DNA of 16,721 bases. Origin: CAJPQU01 sp052170475. GTDB taxonomy: Bacteria; Bacillota; Negativicutes; Selenomonadales; Selenomonadaceae. Under the pieces are notes generated by a model. The model had not been told where the DNA came from and did not search any database. It worked only from the letters and a program-made list of their open reading frames with translations. This document shows, one piece after another, positions 1 through 7,272 of the stretch (positions are counted from its first letter, which is position 1; each line of letters opens with the position of its first letter). The stretch covers positions 1 to 16,721 of the forward strand of contig JBQNAL010000027.1 in the NCBI GenBank assembly GCA_052170475.1, written 5' to 3'. The position numbers and the translations under genes are program-made.

Positions 1-333
1 CGGGCTGCCGCTTCGCTCTTCCTTGCCTGACACGAAAATCTCTGCGTTTTTCCCCGTTGCTTTTACGTCGTCCTTGGTGACGCCCTTAACGTGCTGCGCA
101 CGTTTCCGGGCGTTGGGGTGACGTAAAGCGCAGGGAATACTCAGAGAGCCTTTTGGCTCGTTACAATCATTGCACGATAAAGCTTTCGCTCTCGTGTTTA
201 AGAAATTGTTGGTGGTAGGGCTTTCGCCCTCCACGCACATCTGGCTTGAATCATATTTCGATGATTCATTTCTGCATTGTTTAGTTTTCAAGGAACACCC
301 GCTGCTCGTAGCTTTCCACGAGTCAGCTTGTAT
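1..333 (-). other. Structured leader RNA region, probably the 5' leader of an rRNA operon to the left
   Basis: No protein gene is visible here. Read on the minus strand, the region follows a near-consensus promoter and holds a boxA-like element (283-297) and several hairpins. An 8-bp stem joins 247-254 and 261-268. A 5-bp stem at 217-221/226-230 is capped by a GAAA tetraloop. A nested helix has arms 62-69/120-127, 81-85/108-112 and 88-94/98-104, the last closing a 3-nt loop. Strong promoter, boxA and GNRA-capped hairpins just after tRNA genes are typical of Bacillota rRNA leaders. The 16S 5' end is not in the window, so the rRNA assignment is inference; another structured RNA is possible. Confidence 0.5.
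283..297 (-). promoter_or_regulatory. boxA-like antitermination element
   Basis: On the minus strand this reads TGTTCCTTGAAAACT, close to the TGTTCTTTGAAAACT-type boxA found in Bacillota rRNA leaders, where Nus factors bind the nascent RNA. It lies about 35 nt downstream of the -10 at 334-339, which is sensible spacing for a leader element. Confidence 0.55.
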
Positions 334-362
334 ATAATACTGCACAGGAAAATCTTTGTCAA
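334..362 (-). promoter_or_regulatory. Strong sigma-A-type promoter reading left, probably for rRNA
   Basis: The minus strand has TTGACA (357-362), a 17-nt spacer and TATTAT (334-339). The -35 is perfect and the -10 differs from consensus at one position. It sits between the 3' end of tRNA-Tyr and the structured leader, so transcription into the leader can start here or continue from the tRNA operon. No convincing terminator separates tRNA-Tyr from this promoter. Confidence 0.75.
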
Positions 363-389
363 GAGATTTTTGCGCAATATTTTTCAAAA

Positions 390-475
390 TGGTGGGCAGG
401 GATGGATTCGAACCATCGTAGCCGTGAGGCGACGGATTTACAGTCCGTTCCCTTTAACCACTCGGGCACCTACCC
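390..475 (-). tRNA. tRNA-Tyr (anticodon GTA)
   Basis: The 86-nt minus-strand gene includes an encoded CCA (390-392). The acceptor GGGTAGG pairs with CCTGCCC with one G-U pair, and the discriminator is A. The anticodon loop reads CTGTAAA, giving GTA. A long variable arm marks a class II tRNA, as expected for bacterial tRNA-Tyr. The T-arm is GATGG-TTCGAAT-CCATC. It is the last gene of the three-tRNA operon. Confidence 0.97.
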
Positions 476-525
476 AAAACTTTTTCCACGAAGCCGCTAC
501 ATTTACTATGGTTCCCAAAAATGAA

Positions 526-602
526 TGGTGGGCCCATTTGGACTTGAACCAAAGACCGACCGGTTATGAGCCGGTTGCTCTAACCAACTGAGCTATGGGC
601 CC
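526..602 (-). tRNA. tRNA-Met (anticodon CAT), elongator type
   Basis: The 77-nt minus-strand gene includes CCA at 526-528. The acceptor GGGCCCA pairs perfectly with TGGGCCC, and the discriminator is A. The anticodon loop CTCATAA gives CAT, and the T-arm is TTTGG-TTCAAGT-CCAAA. The fully paired acceptor argues against initiator tRNA. A CAT anticodon alone cannot exclude a lysidine-modified tRNA-Ile2, but the overall sequence resembles Bacillota elongator tRNA-Met. Confidence 0.9.
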
Positions 603-654
603 ATTCACAGAAAACCCCGCACACGAAAGGCGCATGCGAGGAATGCAGACATCA

Positions 655-729
655 TGGAGCGGAAAACGGGGCTCGAACCCGCGACCCCCACCTTGGCAAG
701 GTGGTGCTCTACCACTGAGCTACTTCCGC
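655..729 (-). tRNA. tRNA-Gly (anticodon GCC)
   Basis: The 75-nt minus-strand gene includes CCA at 655-657. The acceptor GCGGAAG pairs with TTTCCGC (one G-U). The anticodon loop TTGCCAA gives GCC. The discriminator is U, so the 3' end is UCCA, unlike the ACCA ends of the other three tRNAs here. It is the first gene of the tRNA operon and is the predicted ligand of the glyQS T-box near 4600. Confidence 0.97.
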
Positions 730-789
730 ACAGACCGGACAAGCGCGGCTCTTATCTCTCCTGATGCCGCCTTGAAACCGATGAGTCAT

Positions 790-818
790 ATTGTATCCTC
801 CGCCCCCATATTTGTCAA
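790..818 (-). promoter_or_regulatory. Promoter of the tRNA-Gly-Met-Tyr operon
   Basis: The minus strand has TTGACA (813-818), a 17-nt spacer and TACAAT (790-795), nearly the full sigma-A consensus. The first tRNA begins about 60 nt downstream at 729, and no ORF intervenes. Confidence 0.85.
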
Positions 819-874
819 CACTTTGCCGTTAAATATTTGAGCAGTGTCCTATGCTGAATAGGACATCCACGCGC

Positions 875-911
875 AGAAAATCCCTCGACCGTATTGATCG
901 AGGGATTTTCT
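875..911 (-). terminator. Terminator after lemA
   Basis: A perfect 14-bp stem joins 875-888 with 898-911 around a 9-nt loop, starting 9 nt past the lemA stop. On the minus strand the 3' arm ends GGATTTTCT, so the U-rich part lies inside the stem and not as a separate tail. It separates the lemA end from the tRNA promoter. Confidence 0.7.
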
Positions 912-919
912 CTATTTCC

Positions 920-1471
920 TCAAAACTCCACTTTCGGCACGGCTGTCGCAGTGGGATCCGCCTCAAACTGCGGTTTCGGCGTCAACCCCATGAACCCCGC
1001 GAAGAATAGACCCGGGAACGTCTGGATTTTTTCATTGTAGACGCGCACCGCTTCATTGTAGTCCCGCCGCGCGGTGGCGATGCGATTTTCTGTGCCTGCC
1101 AGTTCCCGCATGAGTTCCAAATATTGCTGATTGGCCTTGAGGTCTGGATAGGCTTCGGCGATGGCAAAGAGACGCCCCAGCGCCCCGGTCAGCTCCCGCT
1201 CGGCGGCCGCTGACGCTTCAAATCCCTGCGCCCCCGCCAATTTCGCCCGAGCCGACGAGACGTCATTGATGACCTTCTCTTCATGCGCTGCGTAGCCCTT
1301 CACCGTGGTCACTATGTTGGGAATGAGATCCCCCCGCCGTTGGCGCACATTTTCCACTTGTCCATACTGCGCCGCCACGTTGATTTCCGCTGTTTTCAAT
1401 GAATTGTAGGTGCCGATCGCGCTGGCCGCGAACAGGAGAAGAACCCCCAGCAAGATGCCTAAAAATTTCAT
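920..1471 (-). CDS. lemA: LemA family membrane-anchored protein
   Basis: The 183-residue product belongs to the LemA family, small proteins with an N-terminal membrane anchor and a long helical bundle; their biochemical role is not settled. Residues 3-19 form a single hydrophobic segment without a lipobox Cys. The family core follows, with YNSL (22-25), QRRGDLIPN (44-52) and VKGYAAHE (57-64). A helical region of about residues 65-150 ends in FPGLFFAGFMG (152-162), the usual LemA end motif. AAGGAGG lies 8-9 nt before the ATG. The gene starts 82 nt after glyS on the same strand with no clear promoter or terminator between, so co-transcription with glyQS is likely. The C-terminal tail after residue 165 is short and acidic/proline-containing. 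Confidence 0.92.
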   Translation of the reverse strand: MKFLGILLGVLLLFAASAIGTYNSLKTAEINVAAQYGQVENVRQRRGDLIPNIVTTVKGYAAHEEKVINDVSSARAKLAGAQGFEASAAAERELTGALGRLFAIAEAYPDLKANQQYLELMRELAGTENRIATARRDYNEAVRVYNEKIQTFPGLFFAGFMGLTPKPQFEADPTATAVPKVEF

Positions 1472-1553
1472 AAAACCGCCTCCTTTCGAGAATGGCTCCC
1501 ATTTCCCTCTCCGTCATGTGAGCAAAAAACACCAAAAAATCCACACATCCCCC

Positions 1554-3611
1554 TCAGAGGACGATTTTATCGAAATCAGCCACCCGGCGGATGAGATGAT
1601 CCACGGCAGAGAGGAGCGCCAAGCGATTGCGCCGAATCTTCTCCTCTTTATCCATCACCATTACCCCGTCGAAAAGCGCGTCGATGGGCGCGGCCAAATC
1701 CCGCAGGGCGTCGATGGCGCCGGCGTAGTCCTGCCCCCCGAGGAGGCTGTCCACCGCGCTATGCGCCGAAGTGTAGGCCTGATAGAGCGCCTTTTCCTCC
1801 GGAACGGCAAAGAGCGCGGGGTCGATCTCGCCGCCTTCCGCTTTCGCCGCGAGGTTGCCGGTGCGGACAAAAGCTTGGATGACGGCCGTCATGTCTTTGG
1901 CCTTGATCGCATCCGCCACGGCCTCGCCCCGTGCATAGCAAGCATAAACATCGTCCACATCGGACAATACGGCCTCCGCTACGTCGTAACGGATTCCCGC
2001 TTCGTCGAAGATGTTTTTCAGCCGGAGCCGCAAAAAGGCGATGATCTCCTGCCGGAGCTTTTCCCGCGCCGCTTCCTCCGTCACGCGGAGGAGATCCATC
2101 GCCTGATCGGCGATCTCCAAAATCGACAGACTATACTTCGCGCCAATGAGCATATGCGAGAGTCCCAGCGCCTGACGCCGAAGGGCGAAGGGATCTTGCG
2201 ATCCGGTGGGAATCAGCCCCCGACTGAAGGTCGCCACGAGGTTATCCATCTTATCGGCGAGGCTCAACACGCGCCCCGGCACCGTTTCCGGCTCCGCATC
2301 GCCAGAAAAGCGCGGCCGATAGTGCTCGTCGATGGCACTTGCCACCGCTTTTTCTTCCCCGTCCAAAAGCGCGTAGGCACGTCCCATGATCCCCTGCAGC
2401 TCGGTAAACTCCGTTACCATGCCGGTGACGAGATCGGCCTTGGAGAGGAGCGCCGCACGCCGCGCCGCTTCTTTTTCTTCTGCCGTCGCGCCCACTTTGT
2501 CGGCGATGGTTTCCACCAAGCGCGCCAACCGCTCCGTCTTTTCGTAGACCGTCCCTAAGCCCTCTTGAAAGACCACCGTCTTGAGCTTTTCGCGATGTGC
2601 CATGAGCGGCTTTTTGCGGTCTTCGTCAAAGAAGAACTGCGCGTCGGCGAGCCGCGCCCGCAGCACCCGCTCGTTGCCATGGCGCACGGTGTCCAAATAG
2701 GCCGTACCGCCGTTGCGCACGGTGATGAAGAGGGGCAAAAGGCGCCCCGCCTCATCCTTCACGGGGAAGTAGCGCTGGTGATCGCGCATGGGGGTGACCA
2801 CCGCTTCGGGGGGCAGCGCCAAATACTTTTCTTCAAACCGCCCCAAGAGCGCCGTAGGATATTCCACCAAATAGACGACTTCCTCCAAAAGCTCTTCGGA
2901 GATCTCTGCACGCCCACCGTTTTCCGCCGCGACCGCCTCGATCTGACGGCGAATCATCTCCCGGCGGCGCACCGGATCGACGATGACGTACTCTTTTTCG
3001 CAGGCTTTTTCATAAGACGCCGCTTCTCCGATGTCGAAAGCGCTGTGGCCAAGGAAGCGGTGTCCCCGAGACGTCCGGCCAGCGCTGATCCCCGCTATCG
3101 CAAACGGGATCACGTCTCCGCCGTAGAGTGCCACGAGCCAGCGCAGGGGACGGATGAAGCGAAAATCAAGCTCCCCCCACCGCATGCTGTTGGGAAAGCT
3201 GAGATGAGCGATGAGATCCGGCAGCACCGTGGCCAAAAGGCGCGGCGTCTCTTCCCCCGCTTCATGGATGGCAGCGTAAACGTAACCGTCCTTCGTCACG
3301 AGGTCTTGCGGCTCCACCTTCGCCCCACGGGCAAACCCCAGCCCCGCTTTCGTGAGGTTCCCGTCGGCATCAAAGGCCACCGCCGCCGATGGGCCGCGCC
3401 GCTCCTCCGTCACATCGGACTGCCGCTCGGCCAAGTCCATCACGAGGAGGGCGATCCGCCGGGGCGTCCCTAATACCTTGAGATTGCCGTGGGAAAGGCG
3501 CAGCGCCGCGAACGCCTTGGCGGCGTTTTCTTGAAGTTCCGTCAGAATCCCCGGCATGGCGTGTGCCGGAATCTCCTCCGTCCCAATCTCCAAGAGCAGA
3601 TCCTTACTCAT
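1554..3611 (-). CDS. glyS: Glycyl-tRNA synthetase beta subunit
   Basis: This is the 685-residue beta chain of the bacterial alpha2-beta2 glycyl-tRNA synthetase; it binds tRNA-Gly and is needed for charging by the alpha chain. Family landmarks in order are LLLEIGTEEIPA (5-16), GTPRR (48-52), FPNSMRWGELDFRFIRPLRW (139-158), SRGHRFLG (181-188), TPMRDHQRYFPV (273-284), HGNERVLRARLADAQFF (311-327) and TGSQDPFALRRQALG (469-483). The C-terminal part (about 575-685) is the helical anticodon-binding DALR-type region, ending with MVMDKEEKIRRNRLALL (651-667). Length is normal for the family. The ATG overlaps the glyQ stop by four bases (ATGA), indicating translational coupling that would keep the two subunits in step. 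No internal stop or frameshift is seen. Confidence 0.98.
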   Translation of the reverse strand: MSKDLLLEIGTEEIPAHAMPGILTELQENAAKAFAALRLSHGNLKVLGTPRRIALLVMDLAERQSDVTEERRGPSAAVAFDADGNLTKAGLGFARGAKVEPQDLVTKDGYVYAAIHEAGEETPRLLATVLPDLIAHLSFPNSMRWGELDFRFIRPLRWLVALYGGDVIPFAIAGISAGRTSRGHRFLGHSAFDIGEAASYEKACEKEYVIVDPVRRREMIRRQIEAVAAENGGRAEISEELLEEVVYLVEYPTALLGRFEEKYLALPPEAVVTPMRDHQRYFPVKDEAGRLLPLFITVRNGGTAYLDTVRHGNERVLRARLADAQFFFDEDRKKPLMAHREKLKTVVFQEGLGTVYEKTERLARLVETIADKVGATAEEKEAARRAALLSKADLVTGMVTEFTELQGIMGRAYALLDGEEKAVASAIDEHYRPRFSGDAEPETVPGRVLSLADKMDNLVATFSRGLIPTGSQDPFALRRQALGLSHMLIGAKYSLSILEIADQAMDLLRVTEEAAREKLRQEIIAFLRLRLKNIFDEAGIRYDVAEAVLSDVDDVYACYARGEAVADAIKAKDMTAVIQAFVRTGNLAAKAEGGEIDPALFAVPEEKALYQAYTSAHSAVDSLLGGQDYAGAIDALRDLAAPIDALFDGVMVMDKEEKIRRNRLALLSAVDHLIRRVADFDKIVL

Positions 3612-4501
3612 GCCGTCACCTCCTTCTTCTCGCCCCGATGGAGCATGGGATAGCCCAACTCTTCGCGCTGTTTCAGATACCGCTGCGCGCAGAGTCGAGC
3701 TAACTTGCGCACCCGGCCGATAAAGGCCGTGCGCTCCGACACGCTGATGGCGCCCCGCGCGTCCAAGAGGTTAAATGCATGAGAGCATTTCAGGACGTAA
3801 TCATAGGCCGGATGGACATAGCCCAATTCGATGACCCGCACCGCTTCCTGTTCGTATTTTTCAAAGAGGTCAAAGAGCAGCGCCTCATCGGCAATCTCAA
3901 AGGAATACGCCGACTGCTCCACCTCGTTTTGGTGAAACACGTCGCCGTAGGTATACTCCTTCGTCCACTGGACATCGTAGACGTTCTCCACACCCTGAAT
4001 GTACATGGCCAAGCGCTCCAGCCCGTAGGTGATCTCCACCGCCACCGGCTTGACGTCCTGACTGCCCACCTGCTGAAAATAGGTGAACTGCGTGATCTCC
4101 ATGCCGTCCAGCCAGACTTCCCAGCCTAAGCCCCACGCACCTAACGTCGGCGACTCCCAGTTATCCTCCACGAAGCGGATGTCGTGCTGCACCGGATCGA
4201 TCCCGAGCCGCTTGAGGCTCTCCAAATAAAGCTCCTGAATATCGTCCGGGGAGGGCTTCATGATGACCTGAAACTGATGGTGCTGATAGAGCCGGTTGGG
4301 ATTATCCCCGTAGCGTCCGTCCGCCGGGCGGCGCGACGGCTCCACATAGGCCACGTTCCACGGCTCTGGTCCCAAAACCCGCAGGAACGTCGCCGGGTTC
4401 ATCGTCCCCGCCCCCTTCTCCACATCGTAAGGCTCCCCCAAAATGCAGCCCTGCTCCGACCAGAACTGCTGCAATGCGAAGATGATCTCCTGAAATTTCA
4501 C
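3608..4501 (-). CDS. glyQ: Glycyl-tRNA synthetase alpha subunit
   Basis: This is the 297-residue catalytic alpha chain of two-subunit glycyl-tRNA synthetase, a class II enzyme making glycyl-tRNA from glycine, ATP and tRNA-Gly in the cytoplasm. Visible motifs are FWSEQGC (13-19), TMNPATFLRVLGPEPW (33-48), the class II motif 2 region VEPSRRPADGRYGDNPNR (53-70), FQVIMKP (77-83), and motif 3 with GLER (160-163). I chose the GTG at 4501 because GGAGG precedes it by about 7 nt and the protein then begins MKFQEIIFALQQFW, the normal family start. The in-frame ATG at 4531 would add 10 unlike residues and would fall against the terminator tail of the T-box leader. The gene overlaps glyS by four bases. 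Confidence 0.97.
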   Translation of the reverse strand: MKFQEIIFALQQFWSEQGCILGEPYDVEKGAGTMNPATFLRVLGPEPWNVAYVEPSRRPADGRYGDNPNRLYQHHQFQVIMKPSPDDIQELYLESLKRLGIDPVQHDIRFVEDNWESPTLGAWGLGWEVWLDGMEITQFTYFQQVGSQDVKPVAVEITYGLERLAMYIQGVENVYDVQWTKEYTYGDVFHQNEVEQSAYSFEIADEALLFDLFEKYEQEAVRVIELGYVHPAYDYVLKCSHAFNLLDARGAISVSERTAFIGRVRKLARLCAQRYLKQREELGYPMLHRGEKKEVTA

Positions 4502-4529
4502 ATGCCTTCCTCCTTCCATTTGGGGCAAC

Positions 4530-4573
4530 AAAAAATCTCGTCACCCGTAACAGTTCGTTACGGGGACGAGATT
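4530..4573 (-). terminator. Regulated terminator of the glyQS T-box
   Basis: On the minus strand AAATCTCGTC and CCGTAAC pair with GTTACGG and GACGAGATTT, with a small bulge and a short loop, followed by six U residues (4530-4535). It would form when tRNA-Gly is charged; the T-box sequence upstream would join the competing antiterminator when uncharged tRNA binds. It ends about 29 nt before the glyQ start. Confidence 0.92.
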
Positions 4574-4724
4574 TACTTTCCGTAAAAATCCCGCGGTTCC
4601 ACCCCGATTGGTCAAAGACCCGCTTCATCTCTATGCGATTCGCTCCAAAGCGCCTTTCGCCCCTTGCCCGCCTCCCACCGCCGCGGTCTCGCTGTCTTGG
4701 GCTACTCCCTCTTTCTCATCGCTC
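4530..4724 (-). promoter_or_regulatory. Glycine T-box riboswitch of glyQS
   Basis: The minus-strand leader carries the canonical T-box GGGTGGAACCGCGG (4591-4604). A stem I base pairs GCGAT with ATCGC, with an AAAG/CTTT helix above it. A GGC triplet (4652-4654) lies on the 3' side of the expected specifier loop and matches a glycine codon. T-box leaders bind uncharged tRNA to block termination. The bulge UGGA complements the UCCA end of tRNA-Gly, and the specifier pairs with anticodon GCC of the tRNA at 655-729. The 5' limit is estimated from the promoter at 4731-4759; fine structure was drawn by eye. Confidence 0.95.
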
Positions 4725-4730
4725 CCCGAT

Positions 4731-4759
4731 AGTGTAGCAAACCATACCGCCCTTGTCAA
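4731..4759 (-). promoter_or_regulatory. Promoter of the glyQS operon
   Basis: The minus strand has TTGACA (4754-4759), a 17-nt spacer and TACACT (4731-4736). The expected start point is near 4724, immediately before stem I of the T-box. It lies 35 nt beyond the mcp1 stop, and I see no terminator between the two. Confidence 0.85.
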
Positions 4760-4794
4760 TCGGGAACCTAGAGGACTCTTCCCCTTCTCTTCCT

Positions 4795-6756
4795 TTAGAC
4801 ACGGAACCGACCCACGCTCTGCTGCAGATCTTGCGCCAGCTTCGCCAAGGTCTGACTGGCGGCCGCGATCTCCTCCATGGACGCCGCCTGATCCTCGGAC
4901 ACAGCCGCCACATTTTCCGCTTCTCGATGAACGGAAGCCGAGACCTTCTTGATGGTCTCCACAGAGCCCACCATGCGCTCGCTGCCCGTCTTGATGCCTT
5001 CCGTACTCTGGTGGATATGCTCGATCTGCGCCGCCAATTCCTGCACCACCGACGCGATGCGGTCGAATTTCTCGCTGGCCTCGTTCACCTGCGCCACGCC
5101 TTCCTCGACCCGCTCTTTCTGCCCCTGCATGACCTTGACGGTGGTTTCAATGCGGTTCGCGTTGTCCGTGATGAGCGCGGTGATCTCCTGCGAAGAGTTT
5201 GCCGACTGCTCCGCGAGTTTCCTCACTTCTTCCGCGACGACAGCGAAGCCCCGACCCTGCTCTCCGGCACGCGCCGCCTCAATGGCGGCATTGAGCGCCA
5301 AGAGGTTCGTCTGCCCGGCGATGCTGCTGATCATCTCCACGATCTCGGAGATGCGCTTGGAGCTTTCGTAGAGCGCCGTGACGGATTCCGAGACGCCCTT
5401 GGCGCTCTCATCCAAGACTTCCATCCCCTTCACTGCGACACCGAGGCCATGCTGCCCCTCCGTCGTGGCCGTCGCCACACGCTGCGCGGACGCCGACACG
5501 TCGGCGATGCTGCCGGTGATCTCGTTCATGGCACGGGTGATGCCGTCCACGGTCTCCATGGATTCACTCACCACCGCATCCTGCTCCACCGCATCCCCGG
5601 TGATCTTCGTGATGGCCTCGGCCGTATGCTGCGCCCCTCGCGCCGATTGATCGGACGAATGGCTAAGCTCGTCCGATGCCGCCGCCAGCTTTTGGGCAGT
5701 TTCCGCCGTCGTTTTGATCAGCGTTCGAAGCCCCGTCGCCATAGAGCAGAAACTGTTGTGCAGGCTGCCCACCTCATCGTCGCGCTCCGTAGGCGAAAGC
5801 GCCATGGTGAGATTCCCCTTCGCCACGTCCGCCGCCATCCGGCTCACTGTCTCTAAGGGAACGACGACGGATCGCGCTGCATAGAAGACGATGCCCCCGA
5901 GAAGCCCCAACGAGAGCAGCGTACCGACCATCATGATCCACCGCAGCCGATAGACGCCCGCCAAAACCTCATCTTTCGGCTGAAAGAGAACTAAGCGCCA
6001 GCCGGTGTCCTCGACGGGATGAACGGCGCAATAATACGCCACGCCCTTGACCGTAAGTTCAAAAAAACTGGGGGTCGCCGTCAAAAAGAGCTTCTCATTT
6101 TCTTTGCTCACGCGCTCGCTGGCGTCGTCAATCGTCTTGTTGTTGCGAGCGATAAAATATCCTTTGTCGTCGATGAGAAAGGCTTCCCCTCGCTCCCCAA
6201 GCTGGATGGCGCGAATATTTTCCGCCAATGCGGCGAGGGAAACGTCCACGCCCACCACCCCGGTCAGATGGCCGTTTCTCTTCACCGCCCGGCTCAAGGT
6301 GATGACCTTCTCCTTGCTCAGCGCGTCCTCATACACATCAGAATAGCAGATGCCGTCTTTTGCCGCCGCATTCTTGTACCAAATCCGCGTGGTCGCATCC
6401 ACTTTGCTCCGCGGGAGAACCCCAACGCCGCTGACCACTACATCCCGATCGGGAAAGCCGGCGTAGAGCGCCAAAATGTCCGCGCGTTTCGCGAAGGTTT
6501 CCGTGACTTGGAAAAGCCGCTCATTATCGGGAAATCCCCCGACGCACATCTCCGCTACGCCGTCTAAAATCCCTTCTTTATTTTCGATGGTTCGTTGAAT
6601 TTCCTCCGCATGGAACTGCGCCAAGGCCTGCATTTGATTTTCCATCCCGTCGATCATCTTGTCGCTGGTATCAAAGTAGACGATCGCCGATGTCACAACC
6701 AAAATGATCAAGAGCGGAACTTCAATAGACACCATCAATTTCGTTTTTAACTTCAT
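4795..6756 (-). CDS. Methyl-accepting chemotaxis protein 1 (dCache sensor, HAMP, signalling domain)
   Basis: This 653-residue transmembrane chemoreceptor would pass ligand signals to CheA/CheW. TM1 is about residues 8-28, followed by an extracytoplasmic double-Cache sensor to about 270, TM2 about 272-296, HAMP about 297-347 and a helical signalling domain to the end. The signalling tip is QTNLLALNAAIEAARAGEQG (482-501). Arm lengths of roughly 22 heptads suggest the 44H class (inference). In the sensor, R124, W126, Y142 and D171 match the spacing of the dCache amino-acid motif, but the preceding Tyr position is V119. The C-terminus is VGRFRV, with no NWETF-type CheR tether. GGAGG precedes the ATG by 7 nt. 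It is the last of three paralogs and abuts the glyQS promoter. Ligand unknown. Confidence 0.96.
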   Translation of the reverse strand: MKLKTKLMVSIEVPLLIILVVTSAIVYFDTSDKMIDGMENQMQALAQFHAEEIQRTIENKEGILDGVAEMCVGGFPDNERLFQVTETFAKRADILALYAGFPDRDVVVSGVGVLPRSKVDATTRIWYKNAAAKDGICYSDVYEDALSKEKVITLSRAVKRNGHLTGVVGVDVSLAALAENIRAIQLGERGEAFLIDDKGYFIARNNKTIDDASERVSKENEKLFLTATPSFFELTVKGVAYYCAVHPVEDTGWRLVLFQPKDEVLAGVYRLRWIMMVGTLLSLGLLGGIVFYAARSVVVPLETVSRMAADVAKGNLTMALSPTERDDEVGSLHNSFCSMATGLRTLIKTTAETAQKLAAASDELSHSSDQSARGAQHTAEAITKITGDAVEQDAVVSESMETVDGITRAMNEITGSIADVSASAQRVATATTEGQHGLGVAVKGMEVLDESAKGVSESVTALYESSKRISEIVEMISSIAGQTNLLALNAAIEAARAGEQGRGFAVVAEEVRKLAEQSANSSQEITALITDNANRIETTVKVMQGQKERVEEGVAQVNEASEKFDRIASVVQELAAQIEHIHQSTEGIKTGSERMVGSVETIKKVSASVHREAENVAAVSEDQAASMEEIAAASQTLAKLAQDLQQSVGRFRV

Positions 6757-6953
6757 GCGTTTCCCTCCATGCCGATTTTACACTTCTCGACGCACCGCAC
6801 GACAAGCGTCAGCGCTCTTTCCCCTGCGCGTCATCGCCCTCTTCGACCCGAGGAGCGTCCACCTGCCTGCGAGGTCTATCCCCGCAAAGTAACCTGTCGC
6901 CCGTACAGCCGAAAGCAGTCACCCTGAGGTGTGCCGCCCTGCGCCGATATTAG
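6757..6953 (-). other. Long GC-rich 5' leader of mcp1
   Basis: About 195 nt separate the predicted start point of the 6960-6988 promoter from the mcp1 ATG. No ORF with a ribosome binding site is evident. Short hairpins can be drawn, such as CACC-TCAG-GGTG on the minus strand near 6920-6931, and GACGC/GCGTC arms nearer the gene. I could not match it to a c-di-GMP, SAM, TPP, FMN, cobalamin, glycine or lysine riboswitch consensus. The length makes RNA-level control plausible but unproven. Confidence 0.35.
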
Positions 6954-6959
6954 TTCAGA

Positions 6960-6988
6960 ATTATAGCAGACCCCCCGGCTTTTGTCTC
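6960..6988 (-). promoter_or_regulatory. Probable promoter of mcp1
   Basis: The minus strand has a perfect TATAAT (6960-6965), a 17-nt spacer and GAGACA (6983-6988; four of six match TTGACA). A sigma-28 type TAAA-N15-GCCGATAA site, often found before motility genes, was not seen in this gap. The stretch 6989-7138 beyond it holds nothing I can name. Confidence 0.55.
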
Positions 6989-7138
6989 CCCAAAAAGGAA
7001 TTTTGATAGGATAGTTTCACCTTTTCTAAAAAAACCTTTTTCCGTCCGCTGGCTTGACGCAGAAAACGGCAAGAATCCACGCTATATGCGCGATTTTCAT
7101 CAAAAGCGCAGCAAGGGCATTTAGTCTCATATCGACAT

Positions 7139-7183
7139 AAAAAAGGAAAGACTCGAGCCAATTTCTTGGATCGAGTCTTTCCT
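7139..7183 (-). terminator. Terminator after mcp2
   Basis: A 13-bp stem (7144-7156 with 7171-7183) encloses a second short stem CCAA/TTGG with a 4-nt loop. On the minus strand it is followed by a run of five to six T. It lies about 90 nt past the mcp2 stop and isolates mcp2 from mcp1, so mcp1 needs its own promoter. Confidence 0.9.
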
Positions 7184-7272
7184 GACGGATGAAAATTAGA
7201 TTATAGACGCCCCACTGTCCACCTGAAGAGGAGAACGTGCTTTTTTAAGTCTCCCATCACCATGCGCCCTCC

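Noticed and set aside
526..602. Initiator tRNA-fMet or lysidine tRNA-Ile2 for the CAT-anticodon tRNA
   Set aside because: The acceptor stem is fully paired at position 1-72, unlike initiator tRNA, and the sequence resembles elongator tRNA-Met. Ile2 cannot be fully excluded from sequence alone.
277..840. Plus-strand ORFs over the tRNA cluster
   Set aside because: They are frames read antisense through three tRNA genes and a promoter; no coding signal.
6941..6952. GCCGATAT string resembling a sigma-28 -10 on the plus strand
   Set aside because: No TAAA at the required spacing upstream and no plus-strand gene downstream; it points away from the chemoreceptor genes.
6961..7161. 66-codon minus-strand ORF between mcp1 and mcp2
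   Set aside because: Its start lies inside the mcp2 terminator hairpin, its end overlaps the mcp1 promoter, and it has no recognisable ribosome binding site or motif.
7200..7205. TATAAT on the minus strand between mcp2 and its terminator
   Set aside because: No acceptable -35 at 15-19 nt upstream, and the only downstream target before the terminator would be a transcript of a few tens of bases.
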